A stretch of DNA of 64,000 nt from Hyphomicrobiales bacterium. Lineage in GTDB: Bacteria > Pseudomonadota > Alphaproteobacteria > Rhizobiales > Rhizobiaceae. Of the stretch, positions 7,659 to 15,431 are shown piece after piece; position 1 is the first letter of the stretch, and each line of letters starts with the position of its first letter. The notes under the pieces are model-generated. The model searched no databases and was not told where the DNA came from. It worked only from the letters and a program-made list of their open reading frames with translations. The stretch spans positions 1-64,000 of the forward strand of contig UCCA01000050.1 in NCBI GenBank assembly GCA_900470805.1, in the 5' to 3' direction. A program made the position numbers and the translations under genes.

Positions 7659-8753
7659 ATGGCTCCCTTTCTGCGCATCCTCGGCATCGAAACAAGCTGC
7701 GACGAAACCGCCGCCGCCGTGGTCGAGCGCGATGCGGAGGGGGTGCCCACCGTGCGTTCCGACGTGGTTCTGAGCCAGCTCGAAGAGCACAGCGCCTATG
7801 GCGGCGTCGTGCCCGAGATTGCCGCTCGCGCCCATGTCGAAGCTCTCGATACGCTCATCGAGGAGGCTTTGAAACGCGCCAATGTGTCGCTCTCCGATAT
7901 CGACGCCATTGCCGCCACCTCAGGCCCCGGGCTGATCGGCGGGTTGCTGGTCGGGCTCATGACCGGCAAGGCGATCGCCAAGGCGTCGGGCAAGCCGCTC
8001 TATGCGGTGAACCATCTGGAAGGCCATGCGCTGACGGCGCGGCTGACGGATGGGCTTTCGTTTCCCTATCTGATGCTGCTGGTCTCCGGCGGCCATACGC
8101 AGCTTATCCTGGTCAAGGGTGTCGGCGACTATGAGCGCTGGGGCACGACGATCGATGATGCGCTGGGCGAGGCCTTCGACAAGACCGCCAAGCTGTTGAG
8201 CCTGCCCTATCCGGGCGGACCGGCGGTGGAGCGGGCGGCGAAGTCGGGCAATCCGAAGCGTTTCCAGTTTCCGCGGCCGCTGGTCGGCGAGGCGAAGCTG
8301 AACTTCTCCTTTTCCGGGCTGAAGACGGCCGTGCGGCAGGCGGCGACCGAGATCGCGCCGCTGAGTGATCAGGATGTCGCCGATATCTGCGCGTCGTTCC
8401 AGGATGCGGTATCGCGGACGCTGAAGGACCGGATCGGCCGCGGGCTCGAGCGGTTCAGGACGCTCTATCCCGATGTCGAGCAGCCGGCGCTTGTCGTGGC
8501 CGGCGGCGTGGCCGCCAATCTCGAGGTGCGCGGCACCTTGCAGGCGCTGTGCGACAAGAACCGCTTCCGCTTCGTGGCGCCGCCGCTGCACCTGTGCACC
8601 GACAATGCCGTCATGATCGCCTGGGCCGGGCTGGAGCGGATGGCGACGGGCGTTGCGCCCGACGATCTCGACGTGCAGCCGCGCTCGCGCTGGCCGCTGG
8701 ATTCGAGCGCCGAGACATTGCTTGGTTTCGGCAAGCGGGGAGCGAAGGCATGA
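7659..8753 (+). CDS. tsaD: tRNA N6-adenosine threonylcarbamoyltransferase
   Basis: 364-aa Kae1/Qri7-family protein that transfers the threonylcarbamoyl group to A37 of ANN-decoding tRNAs, working with TsaB, TsaC and TsaE. It starts MAPFLRILGIETSCDET and carries the metal-binding HLEGH (His119, His123). It also has the ATP-site motifs SGGHTQL, GEAFDKTAK and VAGGVAAN, and the final metal Asp in CTDNA. An upstream in-frame extension overlaps hemC on the other strand and is rejected. The stop overlaps the gpsA start as ATGA, a coupling common in rhizobia. Confidence 0.97.
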   Translation: MAPFLRILGIETSCDETAAAVVERDAEGVPTVRSDVVLSQLEEHSAYGGVVPEIAARAHVEALDTLIEEALKRANVSLSDIDAIAATSGPGLIGGLLVGLMTGKAIAKASGKPLYAVNHLEGHALTARLTDGLSFPYLMLLVSGGHTQLILVKGVGDYERWGTTIDDALGEAFDKTAKLLSLPYPGGPAVERAAKSGNPKRFQFPRPLVGEAKLNFSFSGLKTAVRQAATEIAPLSDQDVADICASFQDAVSRTLKDRIGRGLERFRTLYPDVEQPALVVAGGVAANLEVRGTLQALCDKNRFRFVAPPLHLCTDNAVMIAWAGLERMATGVAPDDLDVQPRSRWPLDSSAETLLGFGKRGAKA

Positions 8754-9751
8754 GCGACGAAGGCCGAAGCAGCGAAACGATCGCCGTCATCGGCGCAGGT
8801 GCCTTCGGCACGGCTTTGGCCGCTGTCATCGCGCTGACGGGGCGACACAAGGTGACGCTGGTCGGGCGCGATCCCCGACTGATGGCCGATCTTGCGGCTG
8901 AGCATCTTCATGATGCGGTGCTGCCGGGCATTCCCTTGCCCGAAGCGCTGAACTTCTCGGCCGAGGCCGATGCGATCGCCGATGCCGGCATTGTGCTGTT
9001 CGCGATGCCGTCGCAGGCGCAGGCCGATGCGGCGCGGCAGTACGAACCTTATCTGGCTAAGGATGCCGTTATCGTCACCTGCGCCAAGGGCATTGAGAAG
9101 ACCACGGGCAATCTGTTGACCGACATGCTGGCGCAAACGCTGCCTGGGCATGCGGTCGCGGTGTTGTCGGGTCCGGGCTTTGCCGCCGATATCGCCAAAG
9201 GGCTGCCGACCGCGATGGTCGTCGCCGCCGAGAATGGCGAGATCGCCGAGCGGCTGGCGCAGGCGATCTCGGGGCGGACCTTCCGGCTCTATCCATCGGC
9301 GGACCGGATCGGCGTGCAGCTGGGCGGCGCCTTGAAGAACGTGCTGGCGATTGCCTGCGGCATTGTCGAGGGTGCGGGGATCGGCGATTCGGCACGGGCG
9401 GCGCTGATTGCCCGCGGGCTGGCCGAAATGTCGCGCTTCGTGGTCGCCAAGGGCGGGCAGGCGGATACGGTGCCGGGGCTTTCGGGGCTCGGCGACCTCG
9501 TGCTCACCGCCACCAGCCATCAATCGCGCAACCTGCGTTTCGGCATCGCGCTCGGTCGCGGCGAAAGCCGTGATCCAGCCCATGGCGAGCTGGTCGAGGG
9601 CGCGTTCGCCGCTGCCGTCGTGTCGCGGCTGGCCAAGCCGCTTGCCATCGAGATGCCCGTTACCGATGCCGTTTCCGCCATCATCGAGGGCAAGCTCGGC
9701 ATATCCGATGCCATCGACCAGCTGATGACGCGCCCGATCACCACAGAATAG
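8750..9751 (+). CDS. gpsA: Glycerol-3-phosphate dehydrogenase [NAD(P)+]
   Basis: 333-aa cytosolic enzyme that reduces dihydroxyacetone phosphate to sn-glycerol-3-phosphate for phospholipid synthesis. It has the N-terminal nucleotide-binding loop VIGAGAFGTALA (Gly15, Gly17, Gly20), CAKGIE, and the catalytic-lysine segment GGALKNVLAIA. A helical C-terminal domain with GLSGLGDLVLT follows. The longer upstream frame runs through tsaD, so the overlapping ATG at 8750 is used. Confidence 0.96.
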   Translation: MSDEGRSSETIAVIGAGAFGTALAAVIALTGRHKVTLVGRDPRLMADLAAEHLHDAVLPGIPLPEALNFSAEADAIADAGIVLFAMPSQAQADAARQYEPYLAKDAVIVTCAKGIEKTTGNLLTDMLAQTLPGHAVAVLSGPGFAADIAKGLPTAMVVAAENGEIAERLAQAISGRTFRLYPSADRIGVQLGGALKNVLAIACGIVEGAGIGDSARAALIARGLAEMSRFVVAKGGQADTVPGLSGLGDLVLTATSHQSRNLRFGIALGRGESRDPAHGELVEGAFAAAVVSRLAKPLAIEMPVTDAVSAIIEGKLGISDAIDQLMTRPITTE

Positions 9752-9761
9752 GAGAACCCGC

Positions 9762-10055
9762 ATGCTTTTCGCTTTCGTCTGCAAGGACAAGCCCGGTCAC
9801 CTCAACGTCCGCATGGATACCCGTCCGGAGCATGTCGAGCATCTCAACGCGCTGAACGCGGCCGGCACACTGAAGATGGCGGGTCCGTTTCTCGATCCCG
9901 AAGGCAAGCCCTGTGGCAGTCTCGTGATCGTGGAAGCTGAGACCATCGAAGCGGCAACCGCGATTGCCGACAGTGACCCCTACGCCAAGGCCGGCCTGTT
10001 CGAGAGCGTCGAGGTGAAGCCCTTCAACTGGGTCTTCAACAAGCCGGAGGCTTGA
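9762..10055 (+). CDS. YciI-like protein
   Basis: 97-aa small ferredoxin-like-fold protein of the YciI family. It starts MLFAFVCKDKPG and has the conserved His/Asp region RPEHVEHL (about residues 22-29) and DPYAKAGLFESVEVKPF near the C-terminus. A close relative, Haemophilus YciI, has a putative His-Asp active site, but physiological function in bacteria is largely unknown. It lies 10 bases after gpsA and abuts the EVE-domain gene, in the order gpsA-yciI-EVE seen in other rhizobia. Confidence 0.9.
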   Translation: MLFAFVCKDKPGHLNVRMDTRPEHVEHLNALNAAGTLKMAGPFLDPEGKPCGSLVIVEAETIEAATAIADSDPYAKAGLFESVEVKPFNWVFNKPEA

Positions 10056-10057
10056 GC

Positions 10058-10489
10058 GTGGCACACTGGCTTTACAAATCCGAACCGGCCGCATGGTCCT
10101 GGGCGCAGCAGAAGGCCGCTGGCGAGAAGGGCACGGAGTGGACCGGAGTGCGCAACTATCTGGCGCGCAACAACATGCGGGCCATGCAGATCGGCGACAA
10201 GGGCTTCTTCTACCACTCCAATGACGGGCTGGAGATCGTCGGCATCGTCGAGGTCTGCGCGCTGTCGCATCCCGATTCGACGGCCAACGGCGATCCGAAG
10301 TGGGATTGCGTCGATATCCGCGCCGTCTGCGATGTGCCGAAGCCGGTGACGCTGAAGGATGTGAAGGCGAGCGAAAAGCTTGCGAAGATGTCACTGGTGA
10401 CGTCGATGCGGCTTTCCGTGCAGCCTGTGACGGACGAGGAATGGCTCGAGGTCTGCCGCATGGGCGGGCTCGACAACCCGCCGCGCTGA
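10058..10489 (+). CDS. EVE-domain protein
   Basis: 143-aa protein made of a single EVE (PUA-like) domain. It starts with GTG and reads MAHWLYKSEPAAWSW, then EWTGVRNYLARNNM and GDKGFFYHS, all typical of this family. EVE domains bind modified bases in DNA or RNA, and stand-alone bacterial copies are thought to act on modified nucleic acids. The exact ligand is unknown. GGAGG at 10046-10050 sits 7 bases before the GTG at 10058, which fixes this start over an upstream TTG. Confidence 0.88.
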   Translation: MAHWLYKSEPAAWSWAQQKAAGEKGTEWTGVRNYLARNNMRAMQIGDKGFFYHSNDGLEIVGIVEVCALSHPDSTANGDPKWDCVDIRAVCDVPKPVTLKDVKASEKLAKMSLVTSMRLSVQPVTDEEWLEVCRMGGLDNPPR

Positions 10490-10495
10490 TATCAC

Positions 10496-11143
10496 GTGAA
10501 GACCGATCCCGCACGCTTCATCCTCGACAATACCAGCCCGATGGCGTCGCCGCATGTGCCTGAAATCAGGCTCAATCTCGCCAGCGAGGCGCATGAGCTG
10601 TGGCTGAAGACCGAGGAGGAACTGGCCGGGATCGGCCTGCCGCCACCGTTCTGGGCCTTCGCCTGGGCCGGTGGGCAGGGGCTGGCGCGCTATGTGCTCG
10701 ATCATCCCGCGACGGTTGCCGGCAAGCGTATCGTGGATTTCGCCAGCGGCTCCGGGTTGGTGGCGATCGCGGCGATGATGGCAGGGGCCGCTTCCGTGCT
10801 GGCGGCGGATATCGATCCGTGGACGGCGACGGCGGTTTCGCTGAATGCTGATCTGAACGATGTCGAGGTCGGTTTTACCGGTGACAACCTGATCGGCGGC
10901 GATATCGATGCCGCCGTTCTCCTGGCAGGCGATGTGTTCTACGACCGCGATTTCGCCGCAGCACTGGTGCCGTGGTTCGAGCGGCTGGCGGCATCAGGTG
11001 TCAACGTGCTGGTCGGCGATCCCGGGCGGGCCTATCTGCCGAAGGATAGGCTCGAGGCCTGCGCGGTGTATCAGGTGCCGGTGACGCGGGCGCTGGAGGA
11101 TAGCGAGGTCAAGAAGACCACGGTCTGGCGATTCGTCGGCTAA
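10496..11143 (+). CDS. Class I SAM methyltransferase, ETF-beta lysine methyltransferase-like
   Basis: 215-aa seven-beta-strand methyltransferase starting at GTG. The SAM-binding loop is VDFASGSGLVAIAAMMAGA (about residues 79-97), followed by AADIDPWTATAVSLNADLN (about 102-120) and the post-strand-IV segment LLAGDVFYD. The PPPFWAFAWAGGQGLARY approach and these motifs resemble the protein-lysine methyltransferase group of mitochondrial ETFBKMT, whose bacterial relatives occur in Agrobacterium. The substrate here is an inference: ETF beta subunit, or possibly a ribosomal-type protein. It lies 6 bases after the EVE gene, so it is probably the last gene of the tsaD run. Confidence 0.8.
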   Translation: MKTDPARFILDNTSPMASPHVPEIRLNLASEAHELWLKTEEELAGIGLPPPFWAFAWAGGQGLARYVLDHPATVAGKRIVDFASGSGLVAIAAMMAGAASVLAADIDPWTATAVSLNADLNDVEVGFTGDNLIGGDIDAAVLLAGDVFYDRDFAAALVPWFERLAASGVNVLVGDPGRAYLPKDRLEACAVYQVPVTRALEDSEVKKTTVWRFVG

Positions 11144-11152
11144 ATCTCGATG

Positions 11153-11719
11153 TCAGGGACGGATGACGCAGACGCCTTGCTCGTAGGAGCAGGGATTGCG
11201 GCGTTGCGCGACGTTGATGACCTTGGCCATCGGCGCAAGCTTCACCGTCGGGCGATCGCCGTAGCTGCCATAGCCGTAGCCGCCAACATAGGTGCCGCCA
11301 TCGGTTTCGTAAGCGTAGGACGACCCGGCATAGGTGCCGGATGGCGCGCGTGGTTCACCCCTCTGGTCGATGATCACGATATTGTTGCGCGCGAAATCCT
11401 GCGACGACGAGGGCGATACACGCTTGATGTAACTGCCACGCCCGAAATGCTGATGAAAGTGATTGTCATTGCCGGCGAATCGCAGCGACCGGCCGTTCCA
11501 GCCACCGCTGTTGCCGATGACGGACGGGCCCTGATGACGGATGACCAATGAGCGCGGCGTGCGCACGCCCAAGGGCCCGGCGCGGTGACCGGCATGGCCC
11601 TGATACGACCCGCCGTGGTGACGCGGGAAAGGATTGCCGCCGAAATCGCCGGCCATGGCGGGCAGGGCGACGAGCGCGGCAACCGCGAGTGCAACAAGTT
11701 TCGATGGTGTCTTCCACAT
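11153..11719 (-). CDS. Secreted Gly/Tyr/His-rich protein, function unknown
   Basis: 188-aa protein with a clear Sec signal peptide (MWKTPSKLVALAVAALVALPAMA, cleavage near residue 23). The mature part is basic and His/Gly-rich at first (about 25-100), then Gly/Tyr-rich (about 130-160). The C-terminus has two Cys (CSYEQGVC) that could form a disulfide. I recognise no enzyme family. A perfect CtrA-type box lies just upstream, suggesting cell-cycle-controlled expression. It is convergent with the methyltransferase gene, stop-to-stop distance 9 bases. Confidence 0.7.
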   Translation of the reverse strand: MWKTPSKLVALAVAALVALPAMAGDFGGNPFPRHHGGSYQGHAGHRAGPLGVRTPRSLVIRHQGPSVIGNSGGWNGRSLRFAGNDNHFHQHFGRGSYIKRVSPSSSQDFARNNIVIIDQRGEPRAPSGTYAGSSYAYETDGGTYVGGYGYGSYGDRPTVKLAPMAKVINVAQRRNPCSYEQGVCVIRP

Positions 11720-12035
11720 CGCGCTGGGTCTCCGGAAACCGAATTCTTAACAAAGCGTTAACGCGAAAATGCGCCAAAAGAGCCAGCTTGTCCATGCAAG
11801 CTTGGAAAATCATCCGAAAGGGGAAGGATCGGGCGGGTGAACGCCGATCTTGAGCAAGGCGTCAAGACGCAAATCGATTAAATTTCACGGGTGCGTCAAT
11901 TATACTTGTCGTTAGGTGTTTCCGTGATTAAACGTCGCCATTGATGCAACGCACACACAGCTTTCTGTCAATCGTGTGGTTGCTTGGATGCTTTCCGGAT
12001 CCCGGGGAGTGCAGAAAGACCGCCGCGAGGTTCTG
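11720..12035. other. Divergent intergenic region upstream of sdhC
   Basis: A 316-base non-coding stretch between the secreted-protein gene (minus) and sdhC (plus). It holds a CtrA-type box near its left end (11747-11762). Its middle is AT-richer (about 11870-11950) and probably contains the sdh promoter, but no convincing -35/-10 pair can be picked by eye. I see no gene or tRNA in it. Confidence 0.6.
11747..11762. promoter_or_regulatory. CtrA-type binding box TTAA-N7-TTAAC
   Basis: The bases read TTAACAAAGCGTTAAC, an exact TTAA-N7-TTAAC match to the full CtrA consensus of alphaproteobacteria. The box ends 28 bases upstream of the start codon of the minus-strand secreted-protein gene, a position suited to direct promoter control. 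It is about 275 bases from sdhC, which is a less likely target. Confidence 0.6.
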
Positions 12036-12431
12036 ATGGCGAACACGACAAGTAACCGGCCCCTGTCGCCGCATCTACAGATTTACAAACCAATCCCCAC
12101 CATGGTCATGTCGATCGTCCACCGTATCACCGGCGGTGCGCTCTATGTCGGCACGCTGCTGATCGCGTGGTGGCTGATCGCCGCGGCGACCGGCGTCGGC
12201 GCCTACGACTGGGCCAACTGGGTGCTCGGCAGCATCGTCGGCAAGCTGGTGCTGCTCGGCTACACCTGGGCGCTGATCCACCACATGCTCGGCGGCTTTC
12301 GCCACTTCATGTGGGACCTCGGCTACGGCTTCGACAAGCACTTCTCCACCAAGCTCGCCAAGCTCAACATCATTGCCTCGCTCTGTCTGACCTTGCTGGT
12401 CTGGGTGATCGGCTTCGTCATTCGCTTCTGA
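12036..12431 (+). CDS. sdhC: Succinate dehydrogenase cytochrome b556 subunit
   Basis: 131-aa membrane anchor of complex II. It has the family signature RPLSPHLQIYK near the N-terminus, SIVHRITG (about residues 29-36) and the haem/quinone region HHMLGGFRHFMWD (about 84-96). Three transmembrane helices are visible. A 20-residue in-frame upstream extension has no supporting ribosome site, so MANTTSNRP is taken as the start. It is the first gene of sdhCDA-vapBC-sdhB. Confidence 0.95.
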   Translation: MANTTSNRPLSPHLQIYKPIPTMVMSIVHRITGGALYVGTLLIAWWLIAAATGVGAYDWANWVLGSIVGKLVLLGYTWALIHHMLGGFRHFMWDLGYGFDKHFSTKLAKLNIIASLCLTLLVWVIGFVIRF

Positions 12432-12442
12432 GGGTTGATCAC

Positions 12443-12823
12443 ATGGATATGCGTACCCCTTTGGGTAAGGTCCGCGGCCTCGGCTCGGCCAAGGACGGCA
12501 CGGAACATTTCTGGCGCCAGCGCGTGACTGCCGTGGCCAACGTGCCGCTGTTTCTCTTTTTCATCATCTTCATGATCATCCATGCCGGACAGCCCTACGC
12601 GGAGGTCGTGCATGCGCTGTCGAACCCGTTCGTCGCCGTCATCATGGGCCTGATGGTCATCTCCGGCATCATTCACATGAAGCTCGGCATGCAGGTGATC
12701 ATCGAGGACTACGTGCACCATGAAGTCACCAAGATCGCGCTGGTGATGCTCAACACCTTCTTTTCGATCCTGATGGCGGGGCTCTGTCTTTTCGCCATTC
12801 TGAAGATCGCGTTCGTAGGATAA
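12443..12823 (+). CDS. sdhD: Succinate dehydrogenase hydrophobic anchor subunit
   Basis: 126-aa three-helix membrane protein starting MDMRTPLGKVRGLGSAKDG, as in other alphaproteobacterial SdhD. The FWRQRVTAVAN segment and the second-helix histidines around GIIHMKLGMQVIIEDYVHHE place the shared b-haem and ubiquinone site with SdhC. It starts 11 bases after sdhC and ends 8 bases before sdhA. Confidence 0.94.
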   Translation: MDMRTPLGKVRGLGSAKDGTEHFWRQRVTAVANVPLFLFFIIFMIIHAGQPYAEVVHALSNPFVAVIMGLMVISGIIHMKLGMQVIIEDYVHHEVTKIALVMLNTFFSILMAGLCLFAILKIAFVG

Positions 12824-12831
12824 TTGATATC

Positions 12832-14688
12832 ATGGCATCGACAACATCCACTCAGAATGGCCCCGCCCAGACCGGGAAAGCCTACAAGTACGTCGATCAC
12901 TCCTACGACGTGATCGTCGTCGGCGCCGGTGGCGCGGGCTTGCGCGCCACGCTCGGCATGGCCGAACAGGGCTTCAAGACCGCCTGCATCACCAAGGTGT
13001 TCCCGACCCGCAGCCACACCGTTGCCGCGCAGGGCGGCATCGCCGCATCGCTGCGCAACATGACGCCCGACAGCTGGCAGTGGCACCTCTACGACACCGT
13101 CAAGGGCTCCGACTGGCTCGGCGATGTCGACGCCATGCAGTACCTCACCATGGAAGCGCCGAAGGCGGTCTATGAGCTCGAGCATTACGGCGTTCCGTTC
13201 TCGCGCAACGAAGAAGGCAAGATCTATCAGCGGCCGTTCGGCGGCCACATGCAGAACTACGGCGAAGGCCCGCCGGTACAGCGCACCTGCGCGGTTGCCG
13301 ACCGTACCGGCCACGCCATTCTGCACACGCTCTATGGCCAGTCGCTCAGAAACAACGCCGAATTCTTCATCGAATACTTCGCGCTCGACCTGATCATGTC
13401 CGACGACGGCAGCCGCTGCACCGGCGTGGTTGCCTGGAACCTCGACGACGGCACGATCCATCGTTTCGCCGCCAAGATGGTGGTGCTGGCGACCGGCGGC
13501 TACGGCCGCGCCTATTTTTCGGCGACCTCGGCCCATACCTGCACCGGCGACGGCGGCGGCATGGTTGCCCGCGCCGGCCTGCCGCTGCAGGACATGGAGT
13601 TCGTGCAGTTCCACCCGACCGGCATCTACGGCTCCGGCTGTCTGATCACCGAAGGCGCACGCGGCGAAGGCGGTTACCTCGTGAATTCCGAGGGCGAACG
13701 CTTCATGGAGCGCTATGCCCCTTCGGCCAAGGACCTTGCCTCGCGTGACGTCGTCTCGCGCTGCATGACGCTCGAGATCCGCGAGGGCCGCGGCGTCGGC
13801 AAGGCCAAGGACCACATCTTCCTGCATCTCGACCATCTCGATCCGGCCGTGCTGCACGAGCGTCTGCCGGGGATTTCGGAATCGGCGAAGATCTTTGCCG
13901 GCGTCGATGTGACGCGCGAGCCGATTCCTGTTCTGCCTACGGTTCACTACAACATGGGCGGCATTCCGACCAACTATTGGGGCGAGGTGCTGAACGCCGA
14001 CTCGAGCAATCCGGAAAGGATCATTCCGGGCCTGATGGCGGTCGGCGAAGCCGGCTGCGCCTCGGTACACGGCGCAAACCGCCTCGGCTCCAACTCGCTG
14101 ATCGACCTCGTGGTCTTCGGTCGCGCTGCCGCCATCCGCGCAGGCGAGGTGATCGACCGGGCATCGCCGGTGCCGCATCTCAACGTTGCCGCCTGCGACA
14201 AGATCATGGACCGCTTCGACGGCCTGCGCCACGCCTCCGGCGGAACGCCGACGGCCAATCTTCGCGAGAAGATGCAGCGCGCCATGCAGGAAGACGCCGC
14301 CGTGTTCCGCACGCAGGAATCGCTGGAATCGGGCTGCAAGCGCATCTCGGCCATCTGGCAGGAAATGCGCGACATCAAGGTTACCGACCGCTCGATGATC
14401 TGGAACTCTGATCTGGTCGAGACGCTGGAGCTGCAGAACCTGATGGCCAATGCGATCACGACGATCTACGGCGCTGAGGCCCGCAAGGAAAGCCGCGGAT
14501 CGCATGCGCGCGAGGACTACACGGAGGGCAAGTTCGCCGGCCGCGACGACGAGAACTGGCGCAAGCACACGCTGTCGTGGGTCAACGATGCCGGCGAGGT
14601 CAAGCTCGACTACCGCCCGGTGCATACCGAGCTGATCGCCGAGGGCATCGATCCGCAGAAGATCGCGCCCAAGGCGCGTGTGTACTGA
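12832..14688 (+). CDS. sdhA: Succinate dehydrogenase flavoprotein subunit
   Basis: 618-aa FAD-binding catalytic subunit that oxidises succinate to fumarate on the inner face of the membrane. The dinucleotide loop VIVVGAGGAGLRA lies at about residues 28-40. SHTVAAQGG contains His62, the residue that binds FAD covalently. The substrate-site segments include HPTGIYGSGCLITEGARGEGG and VHGANRLGSNSLIDLVVFG. Length and motifs are normal. Its iron-sulphur partner sdhB is not next but is separated by a toxin-antitoxin pair. Confidence 0.98.
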   Translation: MASTTSTQNGPAQTGKAYKYVDHSYDVIVVGAGGAGLRATLGMAEQGFKTACITKVFPTRSHTVAAQGGIAASLRNMTPDSWQWHLYDTVKGSDWLGDVDAMQYLTMEAPKAVYELEHYGVPFSRNEEGKIYQRPFGGHMQNYGEGPPVQRTCAVADRTGHAILHTLYGQSLRNNAEFFIEYFALDLIMSDDGSRCTGVVAWNLDDGTIHRFAAKMVVLATGGYGRAYFSATSAHTCTGDGGGMVARAGLPLQDMEFVQFHPTGIYGSGCLITEGARGEGGYLVNSEGERFMERYAPSAKDLASRDVVSRCMTLEIREGRGVGKAKDHIFLHLDHLDPAVLHERLPGISESAKIFAGVDVTREPIPVLPTVHYNMGGIPTNYWGEVLNADSSNPERIIPGLMAVGEAGCASVHGANRLGSNSLIDLVVFGRAAAIRAGEVIDRASPVPHLNVAACDKIMDRFDGLRHASGGTPTANLREKMQRAMQEDAAVFRTQESLESGCKRISAIWQEMRDIKVTDRSMIWNSDLVETLELQNLMANAITTIYGAEARKESRGSHAREDYTEGKFAGRDDENWRKHTLSWVNDAGEVKLDYRPVHTELIAEGIDPQKIAPKARVY

Positions 14689-14736
14689 CGCGGGATATGA
14701 GAGAATAGGCGAGGGATGATCGCCGGAGGCACTGTC

Positions 14737-14976
14737 ATGGGTGAAATGCGGATCAGGATTGCGGACGAAGAGCTGCTGACGCGTATTTCCGATCGTGCGC
14801 GGCTCAACAACCGTTCGGTCGAGGAAGAGATCGAAGCTCTGCTGCAAGTTGCCGTGCCGGCCCGGCCTCGACGCGAAGATCTCGCGGCGATTGCTGCCAG
14901 AATTCGAGCCATGACGCCCAAAGGCGTCAAGCAGACGAGTGTTGTGGAGATGCTGCGAGAGGATCGAAATCGTTGA
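14737..14976 (+). CDS. FitA/VapB-like ribbon-helix-helix antitoxin
   Basis: 79-aa protein with an N-terminal ribbon-helix-helix (strand MRIRIADEEL, then helices with LLTRISDRARLNNRSVEEEIEALL), typical of FitA-like VapB antitoxins. The C-terminal half is charged and probably wraps the toxin. GGAGG at 14725-14729 is 7 bases before the ATG at 14737, which is preferred to a start 21 bases further up. The stop overlaps the toxin's TTG start (TTGA), the usual tight coupling. It is inserted 48 bases after sdhA. Confidence 0.82.
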   Translation: MGEMRIRIADEELLTRISDRARLNNRSVEEEIEALLQVAVPARPRREDLAAIAARIRAMTPKGVKQTSVVEMLREDRNR

Positions 14977-15431
14977 TCTACGTCGTCGATGCATCGGCTG
15001 CGATCGCATGGTTCGTGCCGGAGCCGGAACATGTTGACGCTGATTTTCTGCTTGGCAGTTCGGTGCGGAGAGTTGCGCCGGATCTGATTTTTGCGGAGGT
15101 CGCCAATGTCCTGCGGCGCAAAGTGCGGCTTGGCCAAATTACGCCACAGCAGGCAGTGGATGGGTTGACGGCCTTGGATCACATCATCGATGTCGTCCTG
15201 CCGTCTCAGGCACTGGTAAAATCGGCGTTCGAGCTGTCTCGCAAGCTCGATCACTCCGTCTATGACTGCATATATCTCGCGGCGACGCTCTCTACGGACG
15301 ACAGTTTTCTCGTGACGTCCGATATGAAATTTCTAACCAAGGCAAATGCCGCCGGTGAGGGTGGCCGGATACGGACCCTCGAAACGGCGCATGCGCTGTT
15401 CGTCTCTGAACAGGAAAACAAACATGGTTGA
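14973..15431 (+). CDS. VapC-like PIN-domain ribonuclease toxin
   Basis: 152-aa PIN-domain protein with all four acidic metal-binding positions visible: Asp6 (VVDAS), Glu42 (FAEVANVL), Asp98 (YDCIYLA) and Asp117 (TSDMKF). VapC toxins cleave tRNA or rRNA when the antitoxin is lost. The start is TTG, overlapping the antitoxin stop. Its last eight bases overlap the sdhB start, and the sdhB ribosome site (AGGAA at 15412-15416) is read as its final codons. The toxin thus lies on the sdh transcript. Complete active-site residues suggest it is functional. Confidence 0.85.
   Translation: MIYVVDASAAIAWFVPEPEHVDADFLLGSSVRRVAPDLIFAEVANVLRRKVRLGQITPQQAVDGLTALDHIIDVVLPSQALVKSAFELSRKLDHSVYDCIYLAATLSTDDSFLVTSDMKFLTKANAAGEGGRIRTLETAHALFVSEQENKHG

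Noticed and set aside
12709..15009. 766-codon minus-strand frame over sdhA and vapB
   Set aside because: Antisense shadow of sdhA, which has all catalytic motifs on the plus strand.
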